Assembly: GCA_030770545.1 (NCBI GenBank)
Contig: CM061092.1
Span: 20,461,501-20,525,500, forward strand
DNA from: Macropodus opercularis
Taxonomy: Eukaryota > Chordata > Actinopteri > Anabantiformes > Osphronemidae
Reading direction: 5' to 3'
DNA: 64,000 bases
Shown here: piece after piece, positions 1-10,775 of the stretch
Layout of the letters: every line of letters starts with the position of its first letter
Position numbering within the stretch: the first letter of the stretch is position 1
Notes under the pieces: generated by a model
What the model saw: the letters and a program-made list of their open reading frames with translations, nothing else
Told to the model about the DNA's origin: nothing
Databases searched by the model: none
Program-made: the position numbers and the translations under genes

Positions 1-348
1 TTCTTGTTCCTGTTTTGCAGTGTTTTGTTTGGTAGTGTTAACTTTGTTTGTTTTCCCGCTTGCGGTGACTTTGTTTTGTAGACAGTCAGTTAGGTTCGTT
101 AGAATAAGTTTTGTATTATCCCGCTTGCGGTGAATTTTGGTTTTGTAGGATTTTCATAATTAGTGCATAGTGTTGAATTTGATCCACTATTGTTTTGAGT
201 TCTTTGTTTTTGCCAAATTGTAGTTTTCTCCAGCTCTGCTGTGATTTTCTGTTTGTCCTTATTTAATAAATTCTTGTCTTGCGGAAATTCAACCTACTGG
301 GTTCTTTTGCACCTGGGTCCGACCTCACCTCGTGTCTGGCTTGTAACA
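1..348 (+). mobile_element. 3' end of an LTR (5' part outside window)
   Basis: The stretch is T-rich and non-coding, has an AATAAA polyadenylation signal at 265-270, and ends in TTGTAACA at 341-348, the CA-terminated end seen in the gypsy-type LTRs further along (24970, 27178, 50450). It contains a short internal duplication built on CCCGCTTGCGGTGA. The sequence after it (349 onward) also occurs at 63472 without the LTR, so the right edge is a true insertion boundary. The rest of the element lies to the left; whether this is a solo LTR or a 3' LTR cannot be told. Confidence 0.7.
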
Positions 349-877
349 TTCACAGGAAACCTGAAGCCTCATGTCTGAGAAAACAAAGTGCAGGGTTGGC
401 TTCCTCACTCAGATCACAGCAAATGTAAGTATAACGAATACAAACCAACAATCTGGCGATGAGCACACTACGCTGTGTCAGAGAGAGGGAGAGAGAAGAT
501 GGGGTTGAGGAGAGTCACTGCTGAATTTATACAAACCTGAAATGAAACTAAATGATCAGATTAGAGTGTTTGGCACAGATGCCAAGAGGCCTCTGCTACT
601 TCCTTGAGGTGGTGGAGATGTGAAGGTGATGCAGGGGTTGGGAACTGATGCGAGTTCAAGTAGGAGATGTGCTGCATGACCTCGTCAAAGGCATCAACGT
701 CATCACCCTCGACTGTCGGAGAGGTTGGAGTTGAAGAAAACCTGAGAGAAGAGAAATAACATTACACACAAACCACACGTTTAATACTGATTTCCTCTAC
801 TTCAGCATTTTAGTGTTTTATTTTCAGTATTGTCCAACAATCTCAGACTTCAAATAACTTTTAAAATCGTGCATGAT
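348..877. repeat. Long direct repeat, copy 1 (pairs with 63471-64000)
   Basis: I found no difference between this 530-bp stretch and 63471-64000 when reading them side by side. The offset is 63,123 bp. The second copy runs off the window, so the full repeat is longer. It includes the candidate terminal exon at 561-741. Base 348 may match only by chance, because it belongs to the LTR end in this copy. Confidence 0.9.
561..741 (-). CDS. Candidate terminal coding exon, gene unknown
   Basis: On the minus strand a good polypyrimidine acceptor (TTTCTCTTCTCTCAG) is followed by one base and then 59 open codons ending in TAA at 563-561. The peptide starts FSSTPTSPTVEGDDVDAF and ends in HLCQTL; it is acidic early and His-rich late. 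It repeats at 63684-63864. I do not recognise it. Its phase does not join the 36-nt candidate exon at 1321-1356, so either that exon is not used or the gene model is incomplete. It may be the last exon of the minus-strand gene whose other exons lie between 2125 and 4610. Confidence 0.4.
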
Positions 878-1320
878 TTTTTTCCACACCTTGACTCGTG
901 AAGACAGGAGAAAGATGGATGAGACTTAGACACATGCAACACCTGCATTAACAGGGTACAAAAAAATAATGTGTGTGTCCTGCAGGTCGATCCATAAAGA
1001 TGAGCCTCAACTCTGCAGCCAGGTCAGAGTTTTGTGCTCATCGTGTGTCTACTTCTGTTCTGCTTGTGTATCCATAACGGTCCTGCTGCTGAGTGAATAC
1101 AATCTATAGATGGAGGATGACAACACTAATCAGCAAAACCCACGACATCTCATTCATTCTGCATCGTGTTGCAAACTGAAGAATGAATCTTTCAGCATCT
1201 AGAATGTTTCAGAATCATTGCAGCCAAAGTGGTGTGAGGAGGCTGTTAGCATGGAGGCACTGTGGACACATGGACATTACTGAGGGGTAGAGTAAGCAGA
1301 GCAACCTGAGGTGAACTCAC

Positions 1321-1356
1321 AGACTGTCTCAGTGTCATCGTCAAGTCCAGAGTTTT
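1321..1356 (-). CDS. Candidate 36-nt micro-exon
   Basis: The exon is flanked on the minus strand by a strong acceptor (CTTCTTGTCCTTTTCAG) and a consensus donor (GTGAGT). It is 36 nt, so phase-neutral. One frame reads NSGLDDDTETV. Frame continuity with neighbouring candidates is not established, so the call rests on splice signals only. Confidence 0.3.
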
Positions 1357-2124
1357 CTGAAAAGGACAAGAAGGAAGGTTGAGGATCTGCAGGAGAGACT
1401 CAGGTGCTGCTCACAAGGCCACACTGCAAGAGGCACCGACCAACAACAACACTGCACTTTGTATTCTACAGAAGAGAGAACAGATCATAAGGTGACAGCA
1501 GAGAATCTGTTTAGTAATGAACAACATTCTCCCTAAACTTTGCTGAAACTCTGCTGACTGTTGGAGTCTGGGGCTCGAAGGCCGTCCCGTCCACAAACAG
1601 AGACACACTCAGCACATCATGACTGATGGTTGGAGGAGTCACAGGAGTTGAGAGTTCACGCCTACTCACTGCCCTCAGTCCTTAGACCACAGAATGAGTC
1701 TGTTCTTTACAGGAGTGAAGGGAAGTGGCAGGATAAATGTGTGGTCTCTGGCCAACTTTCCTCAGCCTGAAGAAGCTTCTTGGATAGATTCAGAAACGTG
1801 TCTACTCTAAACGAAGTCCAGCTGACTCAACTTTGACGCAGCTTCACCTGGATGACTGAAGATGTAGTTCTCACTGAAGACAGGGAGGACAAAGCTGATT
1901 TCCAGGAGTCGGTGCTCAGTGTTCAGCTGAAGTCAAGCTGTGTGTCTTCAGGGATCTCTCAGCTCGTCTCTGAGCGTCTGGAAGCTCCTCTGGTCCACGA
2001 TCAGACGACAGCAGCACTGGCCTTAAAGACACGCCGTCAGGTAAAAGGCCTCATTCTGTTCTATTCCATTTATATTCTGTCTCTTCTGCTTCACTCAGTC
2101 TAGACACATCTGAGTTCTCTGTAC

Positions 2125-2288
2125 CTGCTGTGGTCCCAGATCCAGGTCACGCCCTGCGACAGGTAGCTCCTGCAGGTTCTGATCATCTGGTTGGTGACCT
2201 TGGGCAGCACAGAGGTCGTCCTCGGACGAGACGGTGGTATCATCCCGATGCTGCTCATCAGGGCGGGAACGTGCTTCATCATGCTGGT
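2125..2288 (-). CDS. Candidate internal exon, minus-strand gene
   Basis: The acceptor is CCTCCTCTGTGACAG and the donor CAGCAG|GTACAG; length is 164 nt. Two frames are open. The frame that continues from the exon at 3054-3171 (starts with two bases, ends in phase 0) gives an acidic, Gln/Asp-rich peptide. The other frame gives a more hydrophobic peptide with MMKHVPALMSSIGM and YLSQGVTWIWDHSR. I cannot decide between them by eye. The splice sites are good, so an exon is likely even though the frame is uncertain. Confidence 0.45.
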
Positions 2289-2626
2289 CTGTCACAGAGG
2301 AGGGAAGGTCAGAGAGTCACCAACAGCCTCTGTTCACCTAAAACCAGTTTTCTGTGTCAGACGTAAACAGGGCGAGGACTCGCATGGATTCTGACTGTTC
2401 TGTTCGATTACAAGCAACAGGTTTTGTCACTGGTTTGAGTCCAGAGACATTTTAAAACTCTGTATTTACCAAGTGTATTTCTCCAGTGGTCTGACGAACT
2501 TATCCAGGGTGTAAAGATACTTACACAACAGTGATGTCTCTGTCCTAAAACGATCCAGCGGCCAGTTGGTGGAAACATGTAACATGTAGGTGGTGTGAAG
2601 GAAAGTCCTCTTCCATCTTAACTTAC

Positions 2627-2826
2627 ATTTGGAGTGGATTCAAACCTGACCAGTTCTCTCCAGTTTGCTGGACTCTGGACTTCACCACCTCCCTGAGCAG
2701 AGTCCATTTCACATCAGGGCGCTTCACTGCCTCCTGAATAACGCCCAGGACAGCTTTAGGGTTTGATTTCCAGATAAACAGACACCACAAGGGTGATCGT
2801 GCATCACTTCCAATGCTCCAACTCCA
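2627..2826 (-). CDS. Possible exon, FANCA-like motif
   Basis: The donor is a perfect GTAAGT (2621-2626 on the plus strand) and the acceptor ends in CATCAG at 2827-2829. The open frame contains WCLFIWKSNPKAVLGVIQEA followed by VKWTLLREVV. From memory this loosely resembles the FANCA segment that follows the stretch aligned with the neighbouring exons. The phase does not join the exons at 3054-3171 or 2125-2288, so it may be a decayed exon, or the boundaries are wrong. Confidence 0.25.
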
Positions 2827-3053
2827 CTGATGGGCCAACATTATCGGCCTTCTCCCTTCACCAGCTATGGATGGTCAAAGTGGGATCATCCAGTGACATC
2901 CATCTCAAGATGTAAACCAAACATCGACAGGGTCCTCCAACATGCAACTAGACTTAAACTAAATGCTGCAGCAACTGATCCTGGGACAGTGTGGTTGTCC
3001 ATTCTACCTGCAGAGGTGTAGCTCAGCTGACTGATGACATCAGGGAGGTCCAC

Positions 3054-3171
3054 CTGCAGCAGCTGCCACTTTCTCTCCATGTTGCCTCAGATGACTGATG
3101 AGCTGGTCCACTGAGGACAGGAAGGACTGGACGTACGGACTGGACGCGTCCTCCTGTGGAGGACCCCACGT
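3054..3171 (-). CDS. Candidate internal exon, minus-strand gene
   Basis: The acceptor is TCTCTGTCCAG and the donor GCAG|GTGGAC; length is 118 nt (phase 0 in, phase 1 out). The peptide includes ASSPYVQSFLSSVDQLISHL, an amphipathic helix-rich stretch. It joins in phase with the upstream exon 3665-3747 and the downstream exon 2125-2288. It is part of the possible fanca-like gene fragment. Confidence 0.5.
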
Positions 3172-3664
3172 CTGGACAGAGAATAAAGGCAGAGCTAACA
3201 AACAGCCACATCAGCTCCGTCAGCTCACAAGCAAATGCAGCAGAGACTAATCTAAAAAAACTAGTCTGACCAACTCACATGATCTGAATTCACTCACCTG
3301 ATAACATGCAGCAGGTCATCTCACAGTTAGTTCACTGTCTGTGTTTTCTGATAAGGAGAACATAACAAATGCAGTTTCATATTAAATCAGTTTATCTGGC
3401 AGTGAGTGAACCTCTGCACCTGTCACACATGTTTCTAGTGAGGCCAAGAAAGCAAAGCTGCTAAATAGCCAGTAGGACCAAACTATCAGCTTCCACATCA
3501 TGGGGGTATTTTGACTTTGACTGGGTTAACAACAACATACATATATTCATTTATATTTTCATAATATTAATATATTAGTTTTGCTTCTCATTGTGTGCGA
3601 GGTTTCTCTTTTTGCTTCTAACATGTCTGGTAGTGGGTCACACAGGGCAGATGGTGGTTTGTAC

Positions 3665-3747
3665 CTGCTGAGACCTGAGTTCCGGTAACATGGCCTGATC
3701 CATCAGCATCTCCAGGCTGCACAGGACGCACTGCTGAGGTTCACCTC
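3665..3747 (-). CDS. Candidate internal exon, minus-strand gene
   Basis: The acceptor is CACTGTGTTTACAG and the donor CAGCAG|GTACAAA; length is 83 nt (phase 1 in, phase 0 out). The peptide is GEPQQCVLCSLEMLMDQAML then PELRSQQ. It is open in the phase set by both neighbours (4216-4305 and 3054-3171). The two flanking splice sites and the consistent phase make this one of the better-supported exons on the left side. Confidence 0.55.
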
Positions 3748-4215
3748 CTGTAAACACAGTGAGCAAACAGGTTCAGTTCTGCATTATCTCCTATAAAGTT
3801 CACATTTTCTGACAGCTTCCATCAAGGTTGAGGTTCTGACCTGCTGTATGTTAGTAAAGATGAGGCTTTAACACCTGAACCTGTCCTAAACAGAGTCCAG
3901 ACGCGTTTCTCCAAAATGAGCCTGATTCCACCTCAGAATCACTGCCCAGACAAAAATACTACAAATCAAAAGCAGGTGTGAGTTGAGAGGATCTAGGTCG
4001 ACCTGAAGACCTGCTACAGATGGAAGAGTTGTTCTGCTCAACCTGTTTCCACCTCCGTCTCTTCTTAGACTTTCCTGTAGAGGTAGTGTTTGACCTGGGC
4101 ATTAAACCTACCACTCAGGTGATAATGAGCTAAACAAAGCAGAAGTCGCCAAAATAAAAGGCTGCTCCGTCTCCTGTTTAATGTGACTGAACTGTGCCAG
4201 AAACGGTGGAATCAC

Positions 4216-4305
4216 CTTTGACGTCCCTATAGTGAGGAAGAGTTTCTTCTGTGTCACTGCTGAGGCTGTGAGGTCCACGTACGATGAATAACTGGAGGAA
4301 AGACT
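4216..4305 (-). CDS. Candidate internal exon, possible fanca-like
   Basis: The acceptor is AGCTTTCTCCACAG and the donor AAAG|GTGATT; length is 90 nt (phase 1 in and out). The peptide starts SFLQLFIVRG. By memory this resembles the FANCA segment reading D-F-V-Q-M-F-V-L-R-G, and it is followed in the right order by the helices on the next exons. The match is short and unsearched, so the gene name is withheld. A second frame (phase 0) is also open but does not join the next exon. Confidence 0.5.
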
Positions 4306-4545
4306 CTGTGGAGAAAGCTGTTAATAAACAGAGACGAGTGATGGGAAAAGGATCAAATACGCAGATAAATATGTACGTTACACTCATATTTAGAGGTTTT
4401 ATACAAGTCACCTTGTTCACATGCTGACAGAAGAAAATCTACTTCCTGGATCCATTTGCAGCAAAGAATTCATCAGTGACACTGAACTGGAAGAACGACT
4501 CATTCAGGGAACATCAGTTGTGTGAGGTTCTAGTTGTGATGCTAC

Positions 4546-4610
4546 CTGTTCAGCAGAGATGGGGGCGTCCTCCACCTCCTGCTCCCCAGGGTCACAGCGT
4601 CTGCACACGA
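4546..4610 (-). CDS. Candidate internal exon with CxxC motif
   Basis: The acceptor is GACGTCTGTTAG and the donor GAACAG|GTAGCA; length is 65 nt. The frame gives VCRRCDPGEQEVEDAPISAE. It ends in phase 0 while the next recognised exon needs phase 1, so a further exon between 4306 and 4545 is missing or the gene is damaged. Position and Cys pattern fit the same possible fanca-like order, weakly. Confidence 0.35.
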
Positions 4611-5128
4611 CTAACAGACGTCTGTCACGACCAACTGAGGTCTATGAACTATGAACATTCAACATCTGAATTAATAATTGGGTTTCAGTATAGTTTATAA
4701 TGGTATATTATGCACCTGTCTTCTCCTCAGTGGCTGCTTTAACGTGTTTAAATGTCCCAAAGTCATTGTTTCCAGCTCTGAGTGGTTTTCTAACACCTCC
4801 TGCAATTGAAGCTCATGTTTTCTTGGGTTCGTCTTTTAGTCGCTGCCAGTTCCATCTTGTATCCAGTTGCAGCCTGACACCGACTGTGTTTGTAACACAC
4901 TGCAGCATTAAACTTTCACATCACGGTCGTGTTTTGTTTCACCGTGACAGGTCCAGTCTGTGACTCTGTCTATATATATATATAAGCAACGTTAGCAAAA
5001 GAAAAAGGTGCAGGTTAACATGCATTTTTTTCCTATTTGTCCGTCAAGTCAAACCAAAGCCGTTTGTGGAGTTGCCTCATTCAGCGAGAGAGTCCTTCTA
5101 TCAGGAAACGTGTCCAAGCTGTGTTTAC

Positions 5129-5200
5129 CTGAATAAAGGCCGATCAGCGACGCGTATCCTCCTGAAGTCGGTGAACTATGGTTCCCAAGGTGCATTTCGT
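5129..5200 (-). promoter_or_regulatory. Candidate promoter and non-coding first exon, minus strand
   Basis: On the minus strand the sequence runs from a CCAAT-type motif (TTATTGGAC) through GCGTCGCTGATCGGCC to a splice-donor-like TTATTCAG|GTAAAC at 5129/5128. Related sequence lies in the opposite orientation at about 7777-7850 and 8223-8310, including the shared string GATAGAAGGACTCT. I read it as the 5' end of the minus-strand gene. No start codon could be assigned. Confidence 0.4.
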
Positions 5201-7760
5201 CCAATAAACGTCAGGGCAGATGGAAGATAAATGTAAAGGTGACAATTAAATGTTATGGTGATGTTGGCGAAAATGTATTCAATTTATCTTAGCCACAAAT
5301 TATAAAATGTATTACGGCAACGGAGAGTGAGGATTATGGGAAATGTAGTAAGCAGCTTTGTCAGCGCAACACATTGCGACATAAGAGACAAAAGGTAAAA
5401 CGTGAACATTGAGTCACTGTTATTTGTTCCGCGTTGGAAAATATTTGTTAATTTCATAGAATGAAACTGGTCCTTTTGTTTTTACAGGCTATGTTTCATA
5501 ATAATCATATGCACATTACTTCCTGTCTGACTGACAGATATGACAGTGACTGTTGTTGGAAATTCCAAAGTCTTCATTTAGATGAAACTATGCATTTGTG
5601 GTCACAGTGATGATGGACCAACCACAGGCTACGGTTGGTTTATAGAAAGGTGAACACACGTCCTCAGGGGCTTTGACATGTTTAAACCTTTACATCATCT
5701 GTGAGTGTCATTGAATTTGTTCATAATTATTTTATACAGATATTAACATGTTGTACTGTTGATGTTTTGAAATGTCTAATAAATATTCAGATGTGTTTTG
5801 GGAAAATATATTAGTTACAGCAGAAGAATGACACAGACAAACATTGTCAGTTCTTTCCTCTTCCATCATTCTGAGAACTAAATGTCTACATAAACGCAAA
5901 CACTACTGTGATAACAGCACAACATTTAGTCTTAAAGTTGATCAGCTGGAGCCTCCAACAGTGGTGTAGGATCTATGGAGCAAAGAGAAAGGAAACGTGT
6001 TGAAGTGGATGAACAGCCTCATGAATATGGCTACATTTGCTGTGATCTGAGTGAGGAAGCCAACCCTGCACTTTGCTCTAACAAAATTATATTTGTCTTT
6101 TTTTTCTTTTCTTTTTTTTGCTATTTCCTTTTATTTGTTTCATGTTAGTTTTTGTTAAAAGTGACTAATGCTTTACGTAGATGTCATTTATCCATGTTGA
6201 TGTGTAGAGGAAGTAGATTCATATTGTGTCATCTATAGATACAATCTGTTCAGTACATAATAATGAGTTGCTGTGGCAGCGTAGCTGGACATACTGTTGA
6301 CCTGCCTGTGTGTATAGTGGAGGGTGTTTCTGAACAGAGTCCTGTTGCCTTAACTGTTGAGAAATGAGCTTGAGAGCAGCATGAAAGTCAAAGTGTATGA
6401 GGCTGTCAACTGTAAAATTCTGTCAAACGCTCACTGTCCACGTTTGAACTGCAGCTTAAAGTAGAAAACCACGGGTCACTGCTGTGTGAACACTCTGACT
6501 CTGAAGTCAAGTCTCCTCAGTGACAACACCACCTCCAGCTTTTATGGTTCAGCTCCTGAGTTAAGTTTCTATTGGTTGAAATGAATGTCAGCCTAACACT
6601 GTGTTTCCCAACCTGTTGGAGCCTCAGCACATGTTTTACACTAGAAAACCACACAACACACCACCAATCAAAAATGCCACAAGAAGCAGATGTAATGTCT
6701 AGTGTCAGTTTATTTGGTAGAGGGTCTTGGGCTCTTTCCTTAACGGCGCCAGGACCAAGCATCTCTAAGGATCATTTTGCAGGTGGTCAGTATCAACATC
6801 TCTGCTACGGTGTGAGGCTGTTTAGATTTAGTGATGAGTTCAGCAGCTTGGTAGCTTTCAGAACTTTCTCACTCAGCTTGGTGACAGATGTACGACGCAG
6901 TAATTAGAGTAATACACTTGCATCGTCAGTAGCCATTTCACTCTATAGGAAGGGTGAATCTAAGCTGCATGAGAGACACAAAGTACCTGAGGATACCTGA
7001 GTTCTATCATTAAATGAGGAGCAGATTTAAGTGTCACTGAATTAAAAGAAAATAATTAATAACTACCAGTCAGGTGTCTCATAAAAAATATTTACAGCAA
7101 AGACATGACCTGCATTTGCAATGACCACAAGTCTACTGCTCCTGCTGTTCATGGGACTGATCTCTGTTCACTGCTTGTTCTCTTCATCATAATGTTCAGC
7201 TGACTGAAGGAACTCTATTTAATTATAAGAATCAAACATATAGAAATAATTATTCAGTCATGCAAAAATGTACATACAAGATGAACCTGATGTAGTATAA
7301 TCATGTGTTTCACTTTTTTGTCCATCCTTGACTGACTAATAAAGTTTACGTGTTTAGGTCTGAGTGAGTTGTGTCTGTTTTTGAGCACCTTCTGGCTGAA
7401 CAGCTCATCTGCAGTTCAACCAGAAGGTGAGTAATGAGACCAGATGTGTGTCAGGGTGTTTCCAGCCTAAGGAAGGACTCTATGTAATTATTAAATTAAC
7501 AAAACATGTATAAATATTTATTCAATCATGCAAATATGTACATACAAGTGGAACCTGGTGTAGTATGATCATCTGTTTATTCCTCCCCAGGAACAGAACG
7601 TGACGTGAACCAAGCCTATCAAAGCAACTCAGGCCTCTGAAACGTCCACTTCGCACCCTGACCTTTGACCTGTATCTGCTAGCTGCTAGCTGCTAGCGGG
7701 ACAGCTGCTAGATGCTAGCTGATAGCTTTGACATTATCCCTTTTCCTCGTTTTACACAGA
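5201..7760. other. Non-coding stretch, no gene seen
   Basis: Reading frames here are short and have no convincing splice context. There is a T/C-rich run at about 6097-6130 and a 44-nt inverted copy of 384-427 at 6032-6075. A short CTGCTAG repeat follows at about 7676-7725. I see no coding gene, RNA gene or complete mobile element. Confidence 0.5.
6032..6075. repeat. 44-nt inverted copy of 384-427
   Basis: The plus strand here reads the exact reverse complement of 384-427, which lies just downstream of the candidate terminal exon at 561-741. It suggests that the 3' flank of a second gene copy, in opposite orientation, once lay here. The match stops abruptly on both sides. Confidence 0.8.
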
Positions 7761-7776
7761 CAGAAGTTGAAGCCGC

Positions 7777-8185
7777 GTCGCCTATTGGCCTTTATTCAGG
7801 TAAACGCAGACTGGACACATTCACTGATAGAAGGACTCTGAATTAGTCAGCATTTTACTTGCTAAGCATTAGCCTCAATGCTGCTACTGATGGTTAGCTA
7901 ACCTGCAGCTCGCTAGCTGCCAGTTTCCAATTGGCCAGTAATTAATTTGTGTCTCTACGATCTCAAAATATTTATCTGACTTACCGACTGACAAATATTC
8001 AGGTTAGTTTTCAATTTTATAAAATTAAAAATTATATTGCCTGGGATAACATGTTTGCTTACTGATTGGCCTCTGACCCTGGTGACGTCACAGACTGTCG
8101 TCTCTAGCTACGGGACAACAATCTTTCAGCTGTTTCGACAACAGACAGAGACACAGGTAAGATGTTTCCAGCTGAGCTCAATGTT
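7777..8185 (+). repeat. Duplicated promoter/first-exon module, copy A
   Basis: This copy starts with GCGTCGCCTATTGGCC and TTATTCAG|GTAAAC (a candidate first exon and donor), then GATAGAAGGACTCT and an AT-rich stretch. It ends with an ATTGG box, a CRE palindrome at 8083-8090 and CTTTCAGCTGTTTC. Copy B (8223-8580) follows in the same orientation with scattered substitutions and small indels. A partial copy lies inverted at 5080-5160. Confidence 0.75.
8083..8090. promoter_or_regulatory. CRE/ATF palindrome TGACGTCA in module A
   Basis: A perfect TGACGTCA lies about 15-20 bp downstream of an ATTGG (reverse CCAAT) box. This NF-Y plus CREB/ATF pairing is common in vertebrate promoters. The same pair is preserved in module B. 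Function is inferred from the motifs only. Confidence 0.45.
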
Positions 8186-8222
8186 AATTTTACTGTATTT
8201 ATTCTTTGTTATATGTCTTATT

Positions 8223-8580
8223 TCTAGTTTATTCAGATAAACACAGACTAGATATGTTCACCGATAGAAGGACTCTCTGAATGAGTCAGCATTTTACTTG
8301 CTAGGCATTAGCCTCAATGCTGCTACTGATGGTAGCTAACCTGTAGCTCGCTAGCTGCCAGTTTCTAATTGGCCAGTGTCTCTACGATCTCGAAATGCTT
8401 ATCTGACTTATCGACTGACAAATATTTAGTTTAGTTTTTCAAGTTCATAAAATTAAAAATTATATTCCCTGGGATAAAATGGTAACTTACTTATTGGCCT
8501 CCGACACAGGTGACGTCACAGACTGTCGTCTCTAGCGACGGGACAACAATCTTTCAGCTGTTTCCAGCTGAGCTCAGTGT
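8223..8580 (+). repeat. Duplicated promoter/first-exon module, copy B
   Basis: This is a diverged tandem copy of 7777-8185. The donor-like GTAAAC of copy A reads ATAAAC here, so the splice site is lost, but the ATTGG box and TGACGTCA (8511-8518) remain. A 20-bp AT-rich stretch present in copy A after GGCCAGT is missing. Confidence 0.75.
8511..8518. promoter_or_regulatory. CRE/ATF palindrome TGACGTCA in module B
   Basis: This is the second exact TGACGTCA, in the same context as the one at 8083-8090 (ATTGG upstream, CAGACTGTCGTCTCTAGC downstream), although surrounding bases differ. Confidence 0.45.
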
Positions 8581-8940
8581 TTATTCAGTTATATTTCTTA
8601 TTTCTTGTGTTTAGTTTATCTTAATGCTTCGGTCAAATTTAATGATGAATAATATGTGGTTCTGTCAACCTGAAGTGCTTGTATATACTGTTAAACTGTC
8701 TTTCAATGCTGGATACAGGTAATAAGTTGGAGTCATTGTCTTTCTAGTGTTTGGTTCGTCTGCTTTAGTCAGTGAGTGGGTACATTAACTGCCGACTGAA
8801 ACCATCAGTGTCTAACAGTGAACTAAATGCAGACCTCGCCTGCATGTTTAGCTGCACCTTTTTCTGTTTGCTAACACACTGTCACACACTGTTGTTAAAC
8901 CAGTGATATTGGGCCTTGCTAACCTCCTTTTCACATGCAG

Positions 8941-9039
8941 ACAGGAGCGAGTCACGGAAAAGGCAGCAAGCTCTACAGACTGGACCTTCGAGGCTGCGCA
9001 GGGAAGGAAAACCGCTCATGGACGCTGTGGATCGAGGAG
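8941..9039 (+). CDS. Candidate exon, gene unknown
   Basis: A strong acceptor (CTCCTTTTCACATGCAG) precedes a 99-nt GC-richer block that ends at GAGGAG|GTAGTT. All three frames are open over the block, so the frame cannot be chosen; a basic peptide starting RSESRKRQQALQTG is one reading. It lies downstream of the two promoter-like modules in the same orientation and could be exon 2 of a plus-strand transcript. Confidence 0.35.
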
Positions 9040-9500
9040 GTAGTTAAGTAGTTTTTCTCTGTTTAAACACGTGTTTCTGGGTTGTTTGTGTCATTGATGC
9101 AGTGGTCAGAGTGTGCTGGCATGCTGGGCCACTCTGTCAGTGATACTGAGGGGCCTGTGTCTTTAGTGTCATGTAGAATGAGTCTTGCTGGGCTGTTGGG
9201 CCACCCACTCAATAGTTTTTAGTTAGTATTGTAGTAGAAGTGTCGTAGTAGTATCATAGTAGTAGCAGAAGGGCCATACTAGTAGTAGCAGTAGTAGTGG
9301 GAATAGTACTAGTAGAAGTGTAGTAGTAATGGTATTAGTGTTGTACCTGTAAAACAGTAGTAGTTGTGTTACGGTAGTATAATAGTAGAAGTAGTACTAG
9401 TCATTGTAGTGTCCTACTATTTTAGTATTAGCTGTAGTCTAGTATTAGTAGCAGTGTCCTAATAGCAGAAGAATATTAGTAGTAGTCTTACTAGTTTTAG

Positions 9501-10775
9501 CTGTAGTCTAGTATTAGTAGTAGTGTCCTACTAGTGGTAGCTGTAGTATAGTATTAGTAGTAGTGTCCTACTAGTGGTAGCTGTAGTGTAGTATTAGTAG
9601 TAGTGTCTTACTAGTGGTAGCTGTAGTATAGTATTAGTAGTACTGTCTTACTAGTGGTAGCTGTAGTGTAGTATTAGTAGTAGTTTCTTACTAGTGGTAG
9701 CTGTAGTCTAGTATTAGTAGTAGTGTCCTACTAGTGGTAGCTGTAGTCTAGTATTAGTAGTAGTGTCCTACTAGTGGTAGCTGTAGTATAGTATTAGTAG
9801 TAGTGTCCTACTAGTGGTAGCTGTAGTGTAGTATTAGTAGTAGTGTCCTACTAGTGGTAGCTGTAGTCTAGTATTAGTAGTAGTGTCCTACTAGTGGTAG
9901 TTGTAGTGTAGTATTAGTAGTAGTGTCTTACTAGTGGTAGCTGTAGTGTAGTATTAGTAGTAGTAGTGTCTTACTAGTGGTAGCTGTAGTGTAGTATTAG
10001 TAGTAGTGTCCTACTAGTGGTAGTTGTAGTGTAGTATTAGTAGTAGTGTCCTACTAGTGGTAGCTGTAGTATAGTATTAGTAGTAGTGTCTTACTAGTGG
10101 TAGCTGTAGTGTAGTATTAGTAGTAGTGTCTTACTAGTGGTAGCTGTAGTGTAGTATTAGTAGTAGTGTCTTACTAGTGGTAGCTGTAGTGTAGTATTAG
10201 TAGTAGTGTCTTACTAGTGGTAGTTGTAGTGTAGTATTAGTAGTAGTGTCTTACTAGTGGTAGCTGTAGTGTAGTATTAGTAGTAGTGTCTTACTAGTGG
10301 TAGCTGTAGTGTAGTATTAGTAGTAGTGTCCTACTAGTGGTAGCTGTAGTGTAGTATTAGTAGTAGTGTCCTACTAGTGGTAGCTGTAGTATAGTATTAG
10401 TAGTAGTGTCCTACTAGTGGTAGCTGTAGTGTAGTATTAGTAGTAGTGTCCTACTAGTGGTAGCTGTAGTATAGTATTAGTAGTAGTGTCCTACTAGTGG
10501 TAGCTGTAGTGTAGTATTAGTAGTAGTGTCCTACTAGTGGTAGCTGTAGTGTAGTATTAGTAGTAGTGTCCTACTAGTGGTAGCTGTAGTGTAGTATTAG
10601 TAGTAGTGTCCTACTAGTGGTAGCTGTAGTATAGTATTAGTAGTAGTGTCTTACTAGTGGTAGTTGTAGTGTAGTATTAGTAGTATTGTCCTACTAGTGG
10701 TAGCTGTAGTATAGTATTAGTAGTAGTGTCTTACTAGTGGTAGCTGTAGTGTAGTATTAGTAGTCGTGTTGCAAC
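9501..10775. repeat. 40-bp minisatellite, about 32 copies
   Basis: The unit starts CTGTAGTATAGTATTAGTAG and continues TAGTGTCCTACTAGTGGTAG. Thirty-one full units and a partial one can be counted. One unit (9941-9983) has an extra TAG and is 43 bp. Variant positions are limited (T/C in GTCYTA, A/G/C in TGTAGTNTA), which indicates recent homogenisation. The unit itself is built from TAG trinucleotides, and TAGT-rich DNA continues on both sides (about 9220-9500 and 10776 onward). Confidence 0.95.

Noticed and set aside
1411..2394. Short frames on both strands around 1411-1608, 1852-2103 and 2130-2394
   Set aside because: They are shadows of, or chance frames near, the candidate exons; the plus-strand versions lack consistent splice signals. 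The 1852-2045 segment may hold a further minus-strand exon, but I could not find a phase-compatible acceptor.
6572..6907. 111-codon plus-strand frame
   Set aside because: It has no splice context, no recognisable motif and an ordinary non-coding composition; isolated frames of this length are expected by chance.
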